NCBI RefSeq assembly: GCF_004791585.1
Contig: NZ_SRUU01000009.1
Location: forward strand, 62,001 to 126,000
DNA: 64,000 nucleotides
Origin: Mesorhizobium sp. M1C.F.Ca.ET.210.01.1.1
Lineage (GTDB): Bacteria > Pseudomonadota > Alphaproteobacteria > Rhizobiales > Rhizobiaceae
Direction of reading: 5' to 3'
The position numbers were made by a program, and so were the translations under genes. The notes below the pieces were generated by a model. It worked only from the letters and a program-made list of their open reading frames with translations. It was not told the origin of the DNA and searched no databases. This document shows, one piece after another, positions 32,974 through 42,963 of the stretch. The number at the start of each line of letters is the position of its first letter. The first letter of the stretch is position 1.

Positions 32974-35205
32974 ATGACCATTTCCAATTCCGTGCCGATC
33001 ACTCCCGAGCTCGTCGCCGCGCATGGGCTGAAGCCCGACGAATACCAGCGCATCCTCGACCTTGTCGGGCGCGAGCCGAGCTTTACCGAGCTCGGCATAT
33101 TCTCGGCGATGTGGAACGAGCACTGCTCCTACAAGTCTTCCAAGAAATGGCTGCGCACGCTGCCCACCAGCGGCCCGCAGGTCATCCAGGGACCAGGCGA
33201 GAATGCCGGCGTGGTCGACATCGGCGACGGCGATTGCGTCGTTTTCAAGATGGAGAGCCACAACCATCCCTCCTACATCGAACCCTACCAGGGTGCCGCG
33301 ACCGGCGTCGGCGGCATTCTGCGCGACGTCTTCACCATGGGTGCGCGGCCGGTTGCGGCGATGAACGCGCTGCGTTTCGGCGCGCCCGACCATCCCAAGA
33401 CCCGGCATCTGGTCGCCGGCGTCATTTCCGGTGTCGGCGGCTACGGCAACTCCTTCGGCGTGCCGACGGTTGGCGGCGAGGTGAATTTCGACGCCCGCTA
33501 CAACGGCAACATCCTGGTCAATGCCTTCGCGGCCGGCCTCGCCAAGACCAACGCCATCTTCCTGTCGCAGGCGAAAGGTGTCGGCCTGCCGGTCGTCTAT
33601 CTCGGTGCCAAGACCGGGCGCGACGGCGTCGGCGGCGCCACCATGGCCTCGGCCGAGTTCGACGACAAGATCGAGGAGAAGCGGCCGACCGTGCAGGTTG
33701 GCGACCCCTTCACCGAAAAATGCCTGCTGGAGGCCTGCCTCGAATTGATGGCCTCGGGGGCCGTCATCGCCATCCAGGACATGGGTGCCGCCGGCCTCAC
33801 CTGCTCGGCGGTCGAGATGGGCGCCAAGGGCGATCTCGGCATCGAGCTCGACCTCGACAAGGTGCCGGTGCGCGAGGAGCGCATGAGCGCCTATGAGATG
33901 ATGCTGTCGGAAAGCCAGGAGCGCATGCTGATGGTGCTGCGCCCCGAGAAAGAGCAGGAAGCCGAGGCGATCTTCCGCAAATGGGGCCTCGATTTCGCCA
34001 TCGTCGGCAAGACGACCGACGACCTGCGCTTCCGCGTGCTGCACCAGGGCGACGAGGTCGCCAATTTGCCGATCAAGGAACTGGGTGATCAGGCGCCCGA
34101 GTATCACCGTCCTTGGGTCGAAGCGAAGAAGCCGGAGCCGCTGGCCGTGAGCGATGCGCCCAAGGCCGATGTCGCGGATGCGCTGCTGAAAATGCTCGGC
34201 GGGCCGGACCTCTCCTCGCGCCGCTGGGTGTGGGAACAGTACGACACGCTGATCCAGGGCAATTCGCTGCAGCTTCCGGGCGGCGATGCCGGCGTGGTGC
34301 GCGTCGAGGGCCATCCGACCAAAGCGCTCGCCTTCTCCTCCGACGTCACGCCGCGCTATTGCGAGGCCGATCCTTATGAGGGCGGCAAGCAGGCCGTGGC
34401 CGAATGCTGGCGCAACCTGACTGCCACCGGCGCCTTGCCGCTTGCGGCCACCGACAATCTCAATTTCGGCAATCCGGAGCGACCCGAAATCATGGGCCAG
34501 TTTGTCGGTGCCATAAAAGGCATCGGCGATGCCTGCCGCGCGCTCGGCTTCCCGATCGTCTCCGGCAATGTCTCGCTTTATAACGAAACCAACGGCCGCG
34601 GCATCCTGCCGACGCCGACCATCGGCGGCGTCGGACTGATCGCCGACTGGTCGAAAATGGCCCGCATCGGCTTTGCCGCCGAGGGCCAGATGATCGTGCT
34701 GGTCGGCGCGCCGCCGAGCTGGGGCAGCCATCTCGGCCAGTCCGTCTATATGCGCGACATCCACGGCCGCGCCGATGGCCCGCCCCCGCCCGTCGACCTC
34801 GACCATGAAAAGCGTGTCGGCGACCATGTGCGTTCGCTGATCGCCTCGGGCATCGTCACTGCCGCGCACGACGTCTCGGACGGCGGCCTTGCCGTGGCGC
34901 TGGCCGAAATGGCGATGGCGTCCGGCATCGGCGCCACCATCCCCGGCCTCACCGGCACCGACCCGATTCCGGTCTGGTTCGGCGAGGACCAGGGCCGCTA
35001 CCTGCTGACGCTGTCGATCGACCCGCAAAGCGGCGAGTGGGACAGGATCCGCGAGGAGCAGGGCAAGCTCGGCATCTTCGCCCCGTGGATCGGCACCACC
35101 GGCGGCAACGCGCTGAAACTCGGCGAGACGAGGGCCATACCGGTCAGTGAGCTGAAAGCTGCCCATGAAGGCTGGTTCCCGCGCTTCATGGACCAGGCCA
35201 TTTGA
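32974..35205 (+). CDS. purL: Phosphoribosylformylglycinamidine synthase subunit PurL
   Basis: A 743-residue large subunit of FGAM synthase, step 4 of purine synthesis, working with PurS and PurQ. Typical motifs: [39 protein letters not shown] (core [11 protein letters not shown], residues ~43-53), [19 protein letters not shown] (~88-106), and a C-terminal second AIRS-like half with [17 protein letters not shown]. The start [13 protein letters not shown] is taken at 32974; the ribosome binding site is weak. Its last 4 bases overlap the next gene (TTGA). Confidence 0.97.
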   Translation: MTISNSVPITPELVAAHGLKPDEYQRILDLVGREPSFTELGIFSAMWNEHCSYKSSKKWLRTLPTSGPQVIQGPGENAGVVDIGDGDCVVFKMESHNHPSYIEPYQGAATGVGGILRDVFTMGARPVAAMNALRFGAPDHPKTRHLVAGVISGVGGYGNSFGVPTVGGEVNFDARYNGNILVNAFAAGLAKTNAIFLSQAKGVGLPVVYLGAKTGRDGVGGATMASAEFDDKIEEKRPTVQVGDPFTEKCLLEACLELMASGAVIAIQDMGAAGLTCSAVEMGAKGDLGIELDLDKVPVREERMSAYEMMLSESQERMLMVLRPEKEQEAEAIFRKWGLDFAIVGKTTDDLRFRVLHQGDEVANLPIKELGDQAPEYHRPWVEAKKPEPLAVSDAPKADVADALLKMLGGPDLSSRRWVWEQYDTLIQGNSLQLPGGDAGVVRVEGHPTKALAFSSDVTPRYCEADPYEGGKQAVAECWRNLTATGALPLAATDNLNFGNPERPEIMGQFVGAIKGIGDACRALGFPIVSGNVSLYNETNGRGILPTPTIGGVGLIADWSKMARIGFAAEGQMIVLVGAPPSWGSHLGQSVYMRDIHGRADGPPPPVDLDHEKRVGDHVRSLIASGIVTAAHDVSDGGLAVALAEMAMASGIGATIPGLTGTDPIPVWFGEDQGRYLLTLSIDPQSGEWDRIREEQGKLGIFAPWIGTTGGNALKLGETRAIPVSELKAAHEGWFPRFMDQAI

Positions 35206-35726
35206 CCAGATTGGCGGTCCGGGCGCTGCTTGCAGTCGTCTTCTGGCCGTCGCTGTTCTTTTTCTGGTTTCTCGGCCCGTTCGTCTTTCTGCTGCTGTCG
35301 ACGACGTCGGATGAGGTCTGTCCGCGGCTCGAAACGCGGGCCGAGTTCCTCGCGACGGCCAACGGCACGCTTCCGATGCTGGCGGTCCAGAGCCTTATCT
35401 ATGCGGTCCCGATCGTTTGCTTGGTGCTTTGGGACCGCCTTTCGCCAGAGCCCGCGCGAGCAAGGCATGTCGTCACCTGCGTCAAGCTCTTCGCCGTCAC
35501 CGTCGTCATGGGGCTGCTGTGGGCGTATGGCTCCTCGCTCATGTGCGACGGCTATGGCCAGACGTTCGTCTCGCCGCTCTGGCAGTGGGCCAGCTATCTT
35601 CCCCTCCTCGGCCTGGTGATCAACGTCCCGCTCTATGTCCTGACCTTCAGCCTCGGCCGCGCCTTCTCGACCCGCGAGGATGCACCCGCGGACGATGCGA
35701 CCCTTCCGAAGCGAAACGCTCCCTGA
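35202..35726 (+). CDS. Three- to four-helix membrane protein, unrecognised
   Basis: A 174-residue protein with several hydrophobic helices (near residues 5-30, 58-76, 90-112 and 128-150). The start is a TTG at 35202, overlapping the purL stop by TTGA, or the TTG at 35211; both are inferred because no ATG is available upstream of the first helix. No family was recognised. Translational coupling to purL suggests it is real, but it is the least certain gene of the purine region. Confidence 0.55.
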   Translation: MTRLAVRALLAVVFWPSLFFFWFLGPFVFLLLSTTSDEVCPRLETRAEFLATANGTLPMLAVQSLIYAVPIVCLVLWDRLSPEPARARHVVTCVKLFAVTVVMGLLWAYGSSLMCDGYGQTFVSPLWQWASYLPLLGLVINVPLYVLTFSLGRAFSTREDAPADDATLPKRNAP

Positions 35727-35844
35727 GTTCCCTCTCGCGCTGTAGACGGAACCGCTTCAATCCGGACCGGAAAGGCTCTACGCTGATCCCGACTCTTCAT
35801 CGCACGGGCTGCACCGCTCCCCGCCCGAAAACAGGATTAATGTC

Positions 35845-36078
35845 ATGGCAATGGACGCGCACGAGATCGAACGGCTGATCAAGGAAGGCATTCCGGACGC
35901 CAAGGTGACGATTCGCGACCTCGCCGGCGACGGCGACCACTACGCGGCCGAAGTGGTGGCCGAAAGCTTCCGCGGCAAAAGCCGCGTCCAGCAGCACCAG
36001 ATGGTCTATGATGCGCTGAAGGGCAATATGGGTGGCGTGCTGCACGCGCTGGCCCTGCAGACCAGCGTTCCGGATTGA
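35845..36078 (+). CDS. BolA family protein
   Basis: A 77-residue BolA-type protein (class BolA2/YrbA-like by size). Conserved core: [27 protein letters not shown] (about residues 16-42; key parts [14 protein letters not shown]) with the His that co-ligates a [2Fe-2S] cluster, then [14 protein letters not shown]. BolA proteins pair with monothiol glutaredoxins; grxD lies 151 bp downstream, a classic neighbour. Confidence 0.93.
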   Translation: MAMDAHEIERLIKEGIPDAKVTIRDLAGDGDHYAAEVVAESFRGKSRVQQHQMVYDALKGNMGGVLHALALQTSVPD

Positions 36079-36229
36079 ACATCGCTGCCGTTCAGGCTTG
36101 GCCCAAGAACGCGTCATCCTTTGCGCCATTCCAATGGCGCCGCGGCTAACGTCTTGTTTCAGCCAACCTATGGGTCTATTTGATGGACATGCTTCGAGCC
36201 TGGCTCCCACAGGCGTGAAAGGATCGTCC

Positions 36230-36565
36230 ATGAGTGGCATCAACGACTACATCGACAGCGAAGTGAAGAGCAACGACGTCGTGCTCTTCATGAAGGGCAC
36301 GCCCGGCTTCCCGCAATGCGGCTTTTCCGGCCAGGTGGTCCAGATCCTCGACTATGTCGGGGTCGACTACAAAGGCGTGAACGTGCTGACCTCCGCCGAA
36401 CTGCGCCAGGGCATCAAGGACTATTCCAACTGGCCGACCATTCCGCAGCTCTACGTCAAGGGCGAGTTCGTCGGTGGTTGCGACATCGTGCGCGAGATGT
36501 TCCAGGCCGGCGAGCTGCAGGATTTCCTGGTCGAGAAGGGCGTCAGCGTCAAAGGCGCCGCCTGA
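36230..36565 (+). CDS. grxD: Monothiol glutaredoxin
   Basis: A 111-residue Grx4-type glutaredoxin with the CGFS active site (C30-S33, in FPQCGFSGQ) and a glutathione-binding [13 protein letters not shown] region with cis-Pro (about residue 70) and GGCDIVREM. It forms [2Fe-2S]-bridged complexes with BolA proteins and acts as Fe-S carrier. ATG 36230 follows AAAGGATCGTCC; the reading from 36032 is unlikely because it overlaps bolA. Confidence 0.95.
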   Translation: MSGINDYIDSEVKSNDVVLFMKGTPGFPQCGFSGQVVQILDYVGVDYKGVNVLTSAELRQGIKDYSNWPTIPQLYVKGEFVGGCDIVREMFQAGELQDFLVEKGVSVKGAA

Positions 36566-36660
36566 TTTGAACCCCGCGCCGGCCGGCGCAGCCGGCTGCG
36601 CTGTGAAATCCGGGGCTGCCCCACCTCGGCACCATAGTTTCCCTGGCACGGGAACGGGAC

Positions 36661-36692
36661 GAACCGATGCGCCGGCTTACCGGCGCATGTTC
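36661..36692 (+). other. Hairpin in the grxD-MFS gap
   Basis: A nearly perfect inverted repeat, GAAC-CG-ATGCGCCGG / CTTA loop / CCGGCGCAT-GTTC. It lies 96 bp after the grxD stop and includes the ATG at 36667, one possible start of the MFS gene. It has no long T-run, so it is a weak terminator candidate or translation-control hairpin. Confidence 0.45.
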
Positions 36693-36714
36693 GTTTGCAA
36701 GATCGGATTTTGCC

Positions 36715-37959
36715 GTGGACAAGCAGGTAGTGGCGCAGCAATCGGCAAGCAGCTTGCCCATTCCGCGCTGGGAATTCATCGCGCTCTGCGCGGCGCTGAT
36801 GGCGCTCAACTCTCTGGCCATCGATATCATGCTGCCGGCATTGCAGCAGATCGGCGCCTCGCTCGGCGTCGAGAATGAAAACCACCGCCAGTACGTGATC
36901 ACGGCCTATATACTTGGCTTCGGCACCGGACAGCTTTTCTTCGGGCCAATCTCCGATCGTTTCGGCCGCCGCGCGCCGCTGGTCGTCGGCCTGATCATCT
37001 ATGTCGCGGCGGTTGCCGCTGCTGCCGTCGCGCCCAGTTTTGGCATTCTGCTTGCCTGCCGTGTCGTGCAAGGCATCGGCGCCGCGGCGACGCGCGTCAT
37101 CGCGGTTTCGATCGTGCGCGACACGTTCGAAGGCCGTCGCATGGCCGAGGTGATGTCGCTGATATTCATGGTGTTCATGGCGATCCCTGTCGTCGCCCCG
37201 GGCATCGGTCAGTTCATCATGCTCTTCGCCACCTGGCACTGGATCTTCGTCACCATGGCCGTCGGCGCACTGATCGTCTCGACATGGTCGCTGCTTCGCC
37301 TGCCGGAGACGCTGCATCCGGAATATCGCCGTCCGCTGACGGTCAACGCGGTCGTCGGCGGCTTTCGCATCGTGCTCACCAACCGCATCGCGCTTTGCTA
37401 CGCCTTTGCCAGCACTTTCATCTTCGGCGCCATGTTCGGCTTCATCAATTCGGCGCAGCAGATCTATCTCGAAGTCTTCCATGTCGGCGAGCTGTTCCCC
37501 TTGATCTTCGCCGGCGTCGCCGGCGTGCTCGCCTTCTCGAACTTCCTCAACGCGCGGCTCGTCGGCAAGATCGGCATGCGCCGCCTGTCGCAAAGCGCGC
37601 TGCTCCTGTTCCTCGGCATCAGCATGATCTGGCTCGTCGTTTCGCTGGAGATTCAGATGCCGCTGTGGCTGTTCGTCGCCTTTTTCGCCGGCGCGATGGT
37701 GCCATTCGGCTGCCTGGGCGCGAACTTCAACGCGCTGGCGATGGAGCCGCTTGGCGAGCTTGCCGGCACGGCGTCCTCCATCCTCGGCTTCATGCAGACT
37801 TTTCTCGGCGGCCTCCTCGGCACGCTGATCGGCCAGGCCTATAACGGCACGGTCACGCCGCTGGCCGCCGGCTTCTGCAGCGTCTCGGTCGCGGCCTTGC
37901 TGATGATCCTGATCGCCGAGCGCGGCAGGCTGTTCCAGCCGCACAACCCGCCGGTGTAG
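36715..37959 (+). CDS. Bcr/CflA-subfamily MFS drug transporter
   Basis: A 414-residue inner-membrane transporter with 12 predicted helices. Typical motif A-like loop: GFGTGQLFFGPISDRFGRR (about residues 65-83), plus LNSLAIDIMLPALQQIG in helix 1, as in Bcr/CflA multidrug efflux proteins (drug:H+ antiport). A GTG start at 36715 is preferred because the ATG at 36667 lies inside a hairpin; the latter remains possible (430 aa). Substrate not determinable. Confidence 0.85.
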   Translation: MDKQVVAQQSASSLPIPRWEFIALCAALMALNSLAIDIMLPALQQIGASLGVENENHRQYVITAYILGFGTGQLFFGPISDRFGRRAPLVVGLIIYVAAVAAAAVAPSFGILLACRVVQGIGAAATRVIAVSIVRDTFEGRRMAEVMSLIFMVFMAIPVVAPGIGQFIMLFATWHWIFVTMAVGALIVSTWSLLRLPETLHPEYRRPLTVNAVVGGFRIVLTNRIALCYAFASTFIFGAMFGFINSAQQIYLEVFHVGELFPLIFAGVAGVLAFSNFLNARLVGKIGMRRLSQSALLLFLGISMIWLVVSLEIQMPLWLFVAFFAGAMVPFGCLGANFNALAMEPLGELAGTASSILGFMQTFLGGLLGTLIGQAYNGTVTPLAAGFCSVSVAALLMILIAERGRLFQPHNPPV

Positions 37960-37974
37960 GCGTCCTCGCTCCGG

Positions 37975-38802
37975 TCAGTCCGCCCAAAGCTCGCGACGCA
38001 ATTCGTCCCAGCTCGTCTTGTCTGGCGCGACGAGCAGGCCGCCGTCGACATGCGACGGCAAATAGGGATCGCCGTCGATGCGCGCGGCGTGGCCGCCGGC
38101 TTCCTGATGGATCAGCACGCCCGCGAGGTGATCCCACGGCATCAGCTTGTTGTAGACGACGAAATGCGCATGGCCGCTGGCCAGCAGCCGGTATTCGTGC
38201 GCCGCGCAGCGATAGCCGAACTGCGACAGCGCCTTGGTCTGGTTGCGCGCGAGCCGCGAGCGTTCCGGCTCCTTCAGATATTGCCAGGACACCGCGCCGG
38301 TCATCTCAGAGATCGGTACCGGCTCGGCGACCCGCACCCTCTCCCACGCGCCATCCGAGTGGCGGATATGGCTGCCGGCGCCTTTGGCGCCGACCAACCA
38401 GTCCTTGCCGACCGGGTCGTGGATGATGCCGGCAACAGTCTCGCCTTCGACGATGACGCCGAGCATGACGCCGAAGAGCGGAACGCCGGAGGCGAAATTG
38501 AAGGTACCGTCGACGGGATCGATGACGAAGGCGAGTTCGGCGTCGCCCAGTCCCGCAAGCAAGGCCGGATTGTCGGAGCAGGCCTCCTCGCCGACGATCA
38601 TCGCCGAAGGGTAACGCTCGCGCAGCCTGCCGGTGATCAGCCTTTCTGCATTGACGTCCGCTTCGGTCACCAGATCCGCGGCCGAGGTCTTCTGGCGCAC
38701 ATCACCATCGCCCAGCCGGCGGAAGCGCGGCATGATTTCGGCCCTAGCTGCATCGGCGAGAAGGTCTGCGAGCCAGTCGATCGCACGGTCGTCAAATGTC
38801 AT
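37975..38802 (-). CDS. Inositol monophosphatase family protein
   Basis: A 275-residue Mg-dependent phosphatase of the IMPase superfamily. The metal site residues are GEE (71-73) and DPVDGTFNF (95-103), with the second Asp near [12 protein letters not shown]. Candidates are inositol monophosphate, 3'-phosphoadenosine phosphate or fructose bisphosphate; the sequence alone does not decide. The start (38802) overlaps by 11 bp the end of ttcA, so they are co-transcribed. Confidence 0.88.
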   Translation of the reverse strand: MTFDDRAIDWLADLLADAARAEIMPRFRRLGDGDVRQKTSAADLVTEADVNAERLITGRLRERYPSAMIVGEEACSDNPALLAGLGDAELAFVIDPVDGTFNFASGVPLFGVMLGVIVEGETVAGIIHDPVGKDWLVGAKGAGSHIRHSDGAWERVRVAEPVPISEMTGAVSWQYLKEPERSRLARNQTKALSQFGYRCAAHEYRLLASGHAHFVVYNKLMPWDHLAGVLIHQEAGGHAARIDGDPYLPSHVDGGLLVAPDKTSWDELRRELWAD

Positions 38803-39703
38803 CAGAAATGTCTTGCCCTGTGGTGAAGCGCGCACCGAGCGCGGCGAAATCGAACAGTTTCCGGTCAAGCAGGTGCGACGGGCGCACATTGGTCATGGCG
38901 CGGATCATCGTGTCCTTGCGGCCGGGCATGCGTTTCTCGATGTCGTCGAGCATCGCCTTCATGGCGTTGCGCTGCAGCCCTTCCTGGCTGCCGCAGAGGT
39001 CGCAGGGGATGATCGGGAACTTCATGGCGCCAGCGAATTTCTCGAGGTCGGCCTCCGCGCAATAGGCGAGCGGGCGCAGCACCATGACGTCGCCCTCGTC
39101 ATTGAGAAGCTTGGGCGGCATGGCCGCGAGACGCCCGCCATGGAAGAGGTTCATGAAGAAAGTCTCGAGAATGTCTTCGCGGTGGTGGCCGAGCACCAGC
39201 GCCGAGCACCCCTCCTCGCGCGCGATGCGGTAAAGATGACCGCGCCTCAGCCGCGAGCACAGCGAACAATAGGTGCTGCCCTCGGGCAGCTTGTCGGTAA
39301 CCACCGAATAGGTGTCCTGGTACTCTATGCGGTGCGCAATGCCGTTGGCGCTGAGATAGTCAGGCAGGATGTGCTTTGGAAAATTCGGCTGGCCCTGATC
39401 GAGGTTGCAGGCGAGCAGCTCGACCGGCAGCAGCCCGCGCCATTTGAGGTCGAGCAGCAGGGCAAGCAGGCCGTAGGAATCCTTGCCGCCGGAGAGCGCC
39501 ACCAGCCAGCGCTCGCCGGGCTTGACCATGGCGAAATCCTCGATCGCCTGGCGAGTGAGTCTCAAGAGCCGCTTGCGCAGCTTGTTGAACTCGACCGAGG
39601 ACGGCACATCGCGAAACAGCGGATGAAACCCGCCCTCTTCCCCGTCGTCGATCGGCTCGAGCGATTTGACGTCAAGCGATTTGGTATCTGGCAGCATATT
39701 CAT
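38792..39703 (-). CDS. ttcA: tRNA 2-thiocytidine biosynthesis protein
   Basis: A 303-residue PP-loop ATPase that thiolates C32 in certain tRNAs. The ATP-binding SGGKDS is at 71-76; Fe-S ligands are C146 and C149 (YCSLC) with C234 or C237 (CDLC), fitting the [4Fe-4S] TtcA family. [20 protein letters not shown] follows the PP-loop region. The next gene (IMPase-like) overlaps by 11 bp. Confidence 0.95.
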   Translation of the reverse strand: MNMLPDTKSLDVKSLEPIDDGEEGGFHPLFRDVPSSVEFNKLRKRLLRLTRQAIEDFAMVKPGERWLVALSGGKDSYGLLALLLDLKWRGLLPVELLACNLDQGQPNFPKHILPDYLSANGIAHRIEYQDTYSVVTDKLPEGSTYCSLCSRLRRGHLYRIAREEGCSALVLGHHREDILETFFMNLFHGGRLAAMPPKLLNDEGDVMVLRPLAYCAEADLEKFAGAMKFPIIPCDLCGSQEGLQRNAMKAMLDDIEKRMPGRKDTMIRAMTNVRPSHLLDRKLFDFAALGARFTTGQDISDDI

Positions 39704-39760
39704 GGCGCTCGCGCCCCGCAGTCTTTGATGCCGTCCGGATTAGCGGACATAGGCAGCAAA

Positions 39761-39785
39761 GAAAAGGCCGCCTCGAGAGGCGGCC
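39761..39785 (-). terminator. Rho-independent terminator of rpsD
   Basis: Reading the minus strand, the 8-bp stem GGCCGCCT / AGGCGGCC with a 4-base loop is followed by TTTTCTTT. It lies 28 bases after the rpsD stop at 39813 and before ttcA begins. Confidence 0.88.
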
Positions 39786-39812
39786 CTGACTGGTGTCGCT
39801 GATCGGCTTCGA

Positions 39813-40430
39813 TCAGCGCGAATAGAATTCGACGACCAGGTTCGGCTCCATCTGGACGGCGAACGGCACGTCCGACAGACCGGGGACGCGGCTGTAGGTC
39901 GCGGTCATCTTGTTGTGGTCGGCCTCGATGTAGTCCGGCACGTCGCGCTCGGCCAGACCGACCGATTCCAGCACGATGACGAGCTGCTTCGACTTCTCGC
40001 GCACCTCGATGACGTCGCCCGGCTTGCAGCGGTACGAACCGATGTTGGTGCGCTTGCCGTTGACGTTGACATGGCCGTGGTTGACGAACTGGCGGGCGGC
40101 AAAAATGGTCGGCACGAACTTGGCGCGGTAGACGATCGCGTCGAGACGCGACTCGAGCAGGCCGATCAAATTCTCGGAAGTGTCGCCCTTGCGGCGGTTG
40201 GCCTCTTCATAGACCTTGCGGAACTGCTTTTCCGAAACGTCGCCGTAATGGCCCTTCAGCTTCTGCTTGGCGCGCAGCTGCAGGCCGAAGTCGGAAAGCT
40301 TGCCCTTGCGGCGCTGGCCGTGCTGGCCGGGGCCGTATTCACGCTTGTTGACCGGGGACTTCGGGCGGCCCCAGATGTTTTCGCCGAGACGGCGGTCGAT
40401 CTTGTATTTCGCGGATTCGCGCTTGCTCAT
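39813..40430 (-). CDS. rpsD: 30S ribosomal protein S4
   Basis: A 205-residue primary rRNA-binding protein. The start [26 protein letters not shown] is characteristic, and the S4 RNA-binding motif [32 protein letters not shown] covers about residues 98-129 (core [13 protein letters not shown]). ATG 40430 is used; the track of residues before it does not belong to S4. It stands alone, away from the alpha operon, as is common in alphaproteobacteria, and has a long leader with hairpins at 40523-40552 and 40619-40640. Confidence 0.97.
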   Translation of the reverse strand: MSKRESAKYKIDRRLGENIWGRPKSPVNKREYGPGQHGQRRKGKLSDFGLQLRAKQKLKGHYGDVSEKQFRKVYEEANRRKGDTSENLIGLLESRLDAIVYRAKFVPTIFAARQFVNHGHVNVNGKRTNIGSYRCKPGDVIEVREKSKQLVIVLESVGLAERDVPDYIEADHNKMTATYSRVPGLSDVPFAVQMEPNLVVEFYSR

Positions 40431-40840
40431 CGCATTCCCTTTCAAAACAATATACCCGCAGCCCCATGGCTCCGGGTGAAGGAAACGCGCCCTCCTCTGG
40501 CCTCCGTTTTCGAGACCTGACAGGGTTTTCCACGCAACGCGACGGAAAACCCACGGGACACGTCAATTCGAACAAGACCGCCAATAGCTCGGCGAGGTCT
40601 TGCCCATGCAAAAGAAACCACCGGGCGTCGCCACCCGGTGTTGGTGGGTCTGTTAAACAGAGATTTAACCGGTGTCAAGCTTGTGACTGGCGACAGAACG
40701 GGCGACCCGATACCATCCTGCGTTGCATGCGGTGCCGATACGGCGGACGCCGCCGGCATCAGGGCGGGGTGCAACCATTCTGGACGTAAGCTTGCCCTGA
40801 CATCTGATGAAGGGACTGGAGCTGAGGAGTCCGAAATCCC
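40431..40840. other. rpsD leader and divergent intergenic region, 410 bp
   Basis: The gap between rpsD (minus) and a small secreted protein (plus). On the minus strand it holds a promoter candidate (TTGACA at 40678-40673, TAACAG about 17 bp further) and two hairpins: CACCGGG...CCCGGTG (40619-40640), followed by GGTTTCTTTT, and GGGTTTTCC...GGAAAACCC (40523-40552). If the promoter is right, the first hairpin is at the very 5' end of a ~210-nt rpsD leader. No tRNA was recognised. Confidence 0.5.
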
Positions 40841-41044
40841 ATGAAGAAGTTCTTCCTTACTTTAGCCGGAGCTGCGGTGTTGGCAGGATCGATGGCGGTC
40901 ATGGCGCCGGAACCTGCCATGGCGAGGCACTGGCAGGGCCATACACAGGTCTGCCGCGTCGTGGTGAAGAAAAGAGTCGTCTGGCGGCACGGCCACCGGC
41001 ACGTCATCCGTTACAAGGTGCGGCACTGCTGGTGGCGCCGGTAA
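40841..41044 (+). CDS. Small basic secreted protein
   Basis: A 67-residue exported protein: signal peptide MKKFFLTLAGAAVLAGSMAV with a likely cleavage near PAMA, leaving a ~38-residue mature peptide rich in Arg/His/Trp with two cysteines (HTQVCRVVV and VRHCWWRR). Function unknown. ATG 40841 has a GGAGCTGAGGAG stretch upstream. A terminator follows at 41071. Confidence 0.75.
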   Translation: MKKFFLTLAGAAVLAGSMAVMAPEPAMARHWQGHTQVCRVVVKKRVVWRHGHRHVIRYKVRHCWWRR

Positions 41045-41070
41045 GTCGGCAGCTTGAGCCAAAAAGGCGA

Positions 41071-41096
41071 AGCCCGCGCTCAACCCGCGGGCTTTT
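41071..41096 (+). terminator. Rho-independent terminator
   Basis: Stem AGCCCGCG / CGCGGGCT with a short unpaired loop, followed by TTTTTG, starting 27 bases after the stop of the secreted protein. The minus strand also has T-rich sequence after the stem, so it may serve the DUF3008 gene at 41127-41309 too. Confidence 0.8.
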
Positions 41097-41126
41097 TGTA
41101 TCCGGTGCCGGCCCGACCTGGCGCAC

Positions 41127-41309
41127 TCATGACTTCTTCGCGGGCAGGCCCTTGCGCTTGGTCTCGGCGAATTCCTCGAGTTGCGCCTCGCTCATCGATT
41201 CATACATTTCGCGCGAGGCGCCCTTGAGCTCGCTCTTCTTGATCTCGCCACGTTTGGCTGCCAGCGCAGCGCCGGCGGCCTTCTGCTGAGCTTGTGATGT
41301 GGCAGGCAT
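41127..41309 (-). CDS. DUF3008 family small protein
   Basis: A 60-residue hydrophilic helical protein, MPATSQAQQKAAGAALAAKR to the Lys-rich end GLPAKKS, matching the DUF3008 pattern (KSELKGASREMYESMSEAQLEEFA). No function is known; the family is small and widespread in alphaproteobacteria. Its ATG at 41309 is 59 bp downstream of the murI stop (41369), a separate gene or the end of that operon. Confidence 0.75.
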   Translation of the reverse strand: MPATSQAQQKAAGAALAAKRGEIKKSELKGASREMYESMSEAQLEEFAETKRKGLPAKKS

Positions 41310-41368
41310 GGTTTGGGTCCTCCTTTGCTCTAAGGAGAAACGCCGCGCGATGGGCCGCAGTTCCGGCG

Positions 41369-42175
41369 CTAGCCTGCGGTCAATCCAAACCCCTGGATAA
41401 GCCGTCTTGTGGCGAAATCCGCCTTGCCGGAGGTGAAGACGGCGATGTCTGGCTCGCTTTCGCCGGACGGCTCGCTGATCGGTTCGAGCAGCGACATCGC
41501 GCGGCGCGCAATCGCTTCCGCCGGATCGATCCAGTCGACGGGCCAAGGCGCCGTCTTGCGCATGCGGTTGGCAAGAAACGGATAATGCGTGCAGGCAAGC
41601 ACGACGATGTCGGTGCGCTGCCCGTCGCGCTCGATGAAGCAGGGGGCGATCTCTGCGCGCACGGCCTCCTCGTCGACGAAGCCCTCGCGCATGTAGATCT
41701 CGGCCAGACCTGCCAGCCGGTCGCTGCCGACCAGCCGGACATGGCACTTCTGCGCCCATTTGCTGATCAGGTCGCGTGTGTACTGGCGCTTGACCGTTCC
41801 AGGCGTCGCCAGCACCGACACCAGACCGGACCGCGTGCGCTCCGCGGCGGGCTTGATTGCCGGCACGGTGCCGACGAAGGGATGGCCGGGGAATTTTTCA
41901 CGCAGCGCATCGATCACCAGGGTCGAGGCGGTGTTGCAGGCGATCACCGAAATCGCCGGCTGGAGGCGGTCGAGCAACTTGCCGAATAGAGCCAGTATAT
42001 GGTCCTTGAGCGCCGGTTCCTCCCATGCGCCATAGGGGAAGGCCGCGTCGTCGGCGACATAGACGAAGCGCCGATCGGGCAACAGGACACGCGCCTCGCG
42101 CAGCACCGTCAGTCCTCCGACACCGGAATCGAACATCAGGATCGGGCGCTGGCTTGATCGATCGTTCATTGTCAT
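41369..42175 (-). CDS. murI: Glutamate racemase
   Basis: A 268-residue racemase that makes D-glutamate for peptidoglycan. The two catalytic cysteines are C80 (IACNTAS) and C195 (LACTHYPFL); [13 protein letters not shown] (about residues 15-27) and the AFPYG loop are intact. ATG 42175 or the third-residue ATG at 42169 are both possible. Confidence 0.95.
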   Translation of the reverse strand: MTMNDRSSQRPILMFDSGVGGLTVLREARVLLPDRRFVYVADDAAFPYGAWEEPALKDHILALFGKLLDRLQPAISVIACNTASTLVIDALREKFPGHPFVGTVPAIKPAAERTRSGLVSVLATPGTVKRQYTRDLISKWAQKCHVRLVGSDRLAGLAEIYMREGFVDEEAVRAEIAPCFIERDGQRTDIVVLACTHYPFLANRMRKTAPWPVDWIDPAEAIARRAMSLLEPISEPSGESEPDIAVFTSGKADFATRRLIQGFGLTAG

Positions 42176-42280
42176 CCGACCACAGGAAGAAGCTGGCCCG
42201 TGATTTGGCCACCGGCGCTTCTATCCTGAACGATCATGGTGTTGAAGTGGCAAATGCCAGCAGCTTTTGCGCAAGTCAGC

Positions 42281-42883
42281 TCAGAGCCCGCGCTTACCGA
42301 AACCGGCAGGCCGCGGCCGGCCAAACGGCTGCGGCGCCGGGCGCGCGGCCGGCGCTGTGCTGCGGGGAGCCGGTGCGACTGCGGCCGTCCGGTCAGCGCG
42401 CGTTGGCGCCGGTGCCGACACCGCGCCTTCAAAGTCGAAAATGTCGGTCAACTCGTTGATATTGCTGCCTGCGACAGGCTTCGCCCACAGGATCGTGCAC
42501 CAGAGGCCGAATATAGCAAGGCCGAGCAGATTGAGGCCGCCAGGCGCGCTCTCGGGATTGCCGAAATCGATGACCAGAAGCGTGCCCGCCTGCAGGAAGG
42601 CATAGATGCCGGAAAAGACGATATAGGACCACAAGATCCAGCGCGAACCGCTGGCGTCGCGGCTGCGGCGCCAGGCGATGTTACCGCGCAGGGCGACGAA
42701 GATGAGCGATACAACAAGCGCGGCGCCGGCCAGCCCCTGCCGCGATGGTCCCGGCATCGAATTGATCAATCCCGCGAAGCCGATCGTCACGGCGATGCAG
42801 AGCACGATCGCCACCGCCTCCGCTATGAACAGGCCAAGCGAATAGAAGAAGAAACGCAGACGGCCAATATTGGACGTAAACAT
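42281..42883 (-). CDS. DUF805-like membrane protein
   Basis: A 200-residue protein with four membrane helices (near residues 10-32, 45-65, 72-92 and 100-128) and a C-terminal Ala/Pro-rich cytoplasmic tail (~140-200). The start FTSNIGRLRFFFYSLGLF resembles the DUF805 N-terminus. ATG 42883 is preferred because GGAG lies 6 bases before it; the GTG at 42895 would add four residues. Function unknown. Confidence 0.65.
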   Translation of the reverse strand: MFTSNIGRLRFFFYSLGLFIAEAVAIVLCIAVTIGFAGLINSMPGPSRQGLAGAALVVSLIFVALRGNIAWRRSRDASGSRWILWSYIVFSGIYAFLQAGTLLVIDFGNPESAPGGLNLLGLAIFGLWCTILWAKPVAGSNINELTDIFDFEGAVSAPAPTRADRTAAVAPAPRSTAPAARPAPQPFGRPRPAGFGKRGL

Positions 42884-42963
42884 TTGCTGCTCCACCGTTT
42901 CAATAACGATGGATCAAAACCGCATAACATTCGGTTACTTTGAAGGATCGGAGCTTACAGATT

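Noticed and set aside
36577..36605. GC-rich palindrome after the grxD stop (GCCGGC-type repeats)
   Set aside because: Short self-complementary runs of GC are frequent in this genome, and there is no T-run, so it was not called a terminator.
40560..40650. Possible tRNA around the TTCGAA motif near 40567
   Set aside because: The T-arm stem does not pair, and no acceptor or anticodon stem could be drawn on either strand.
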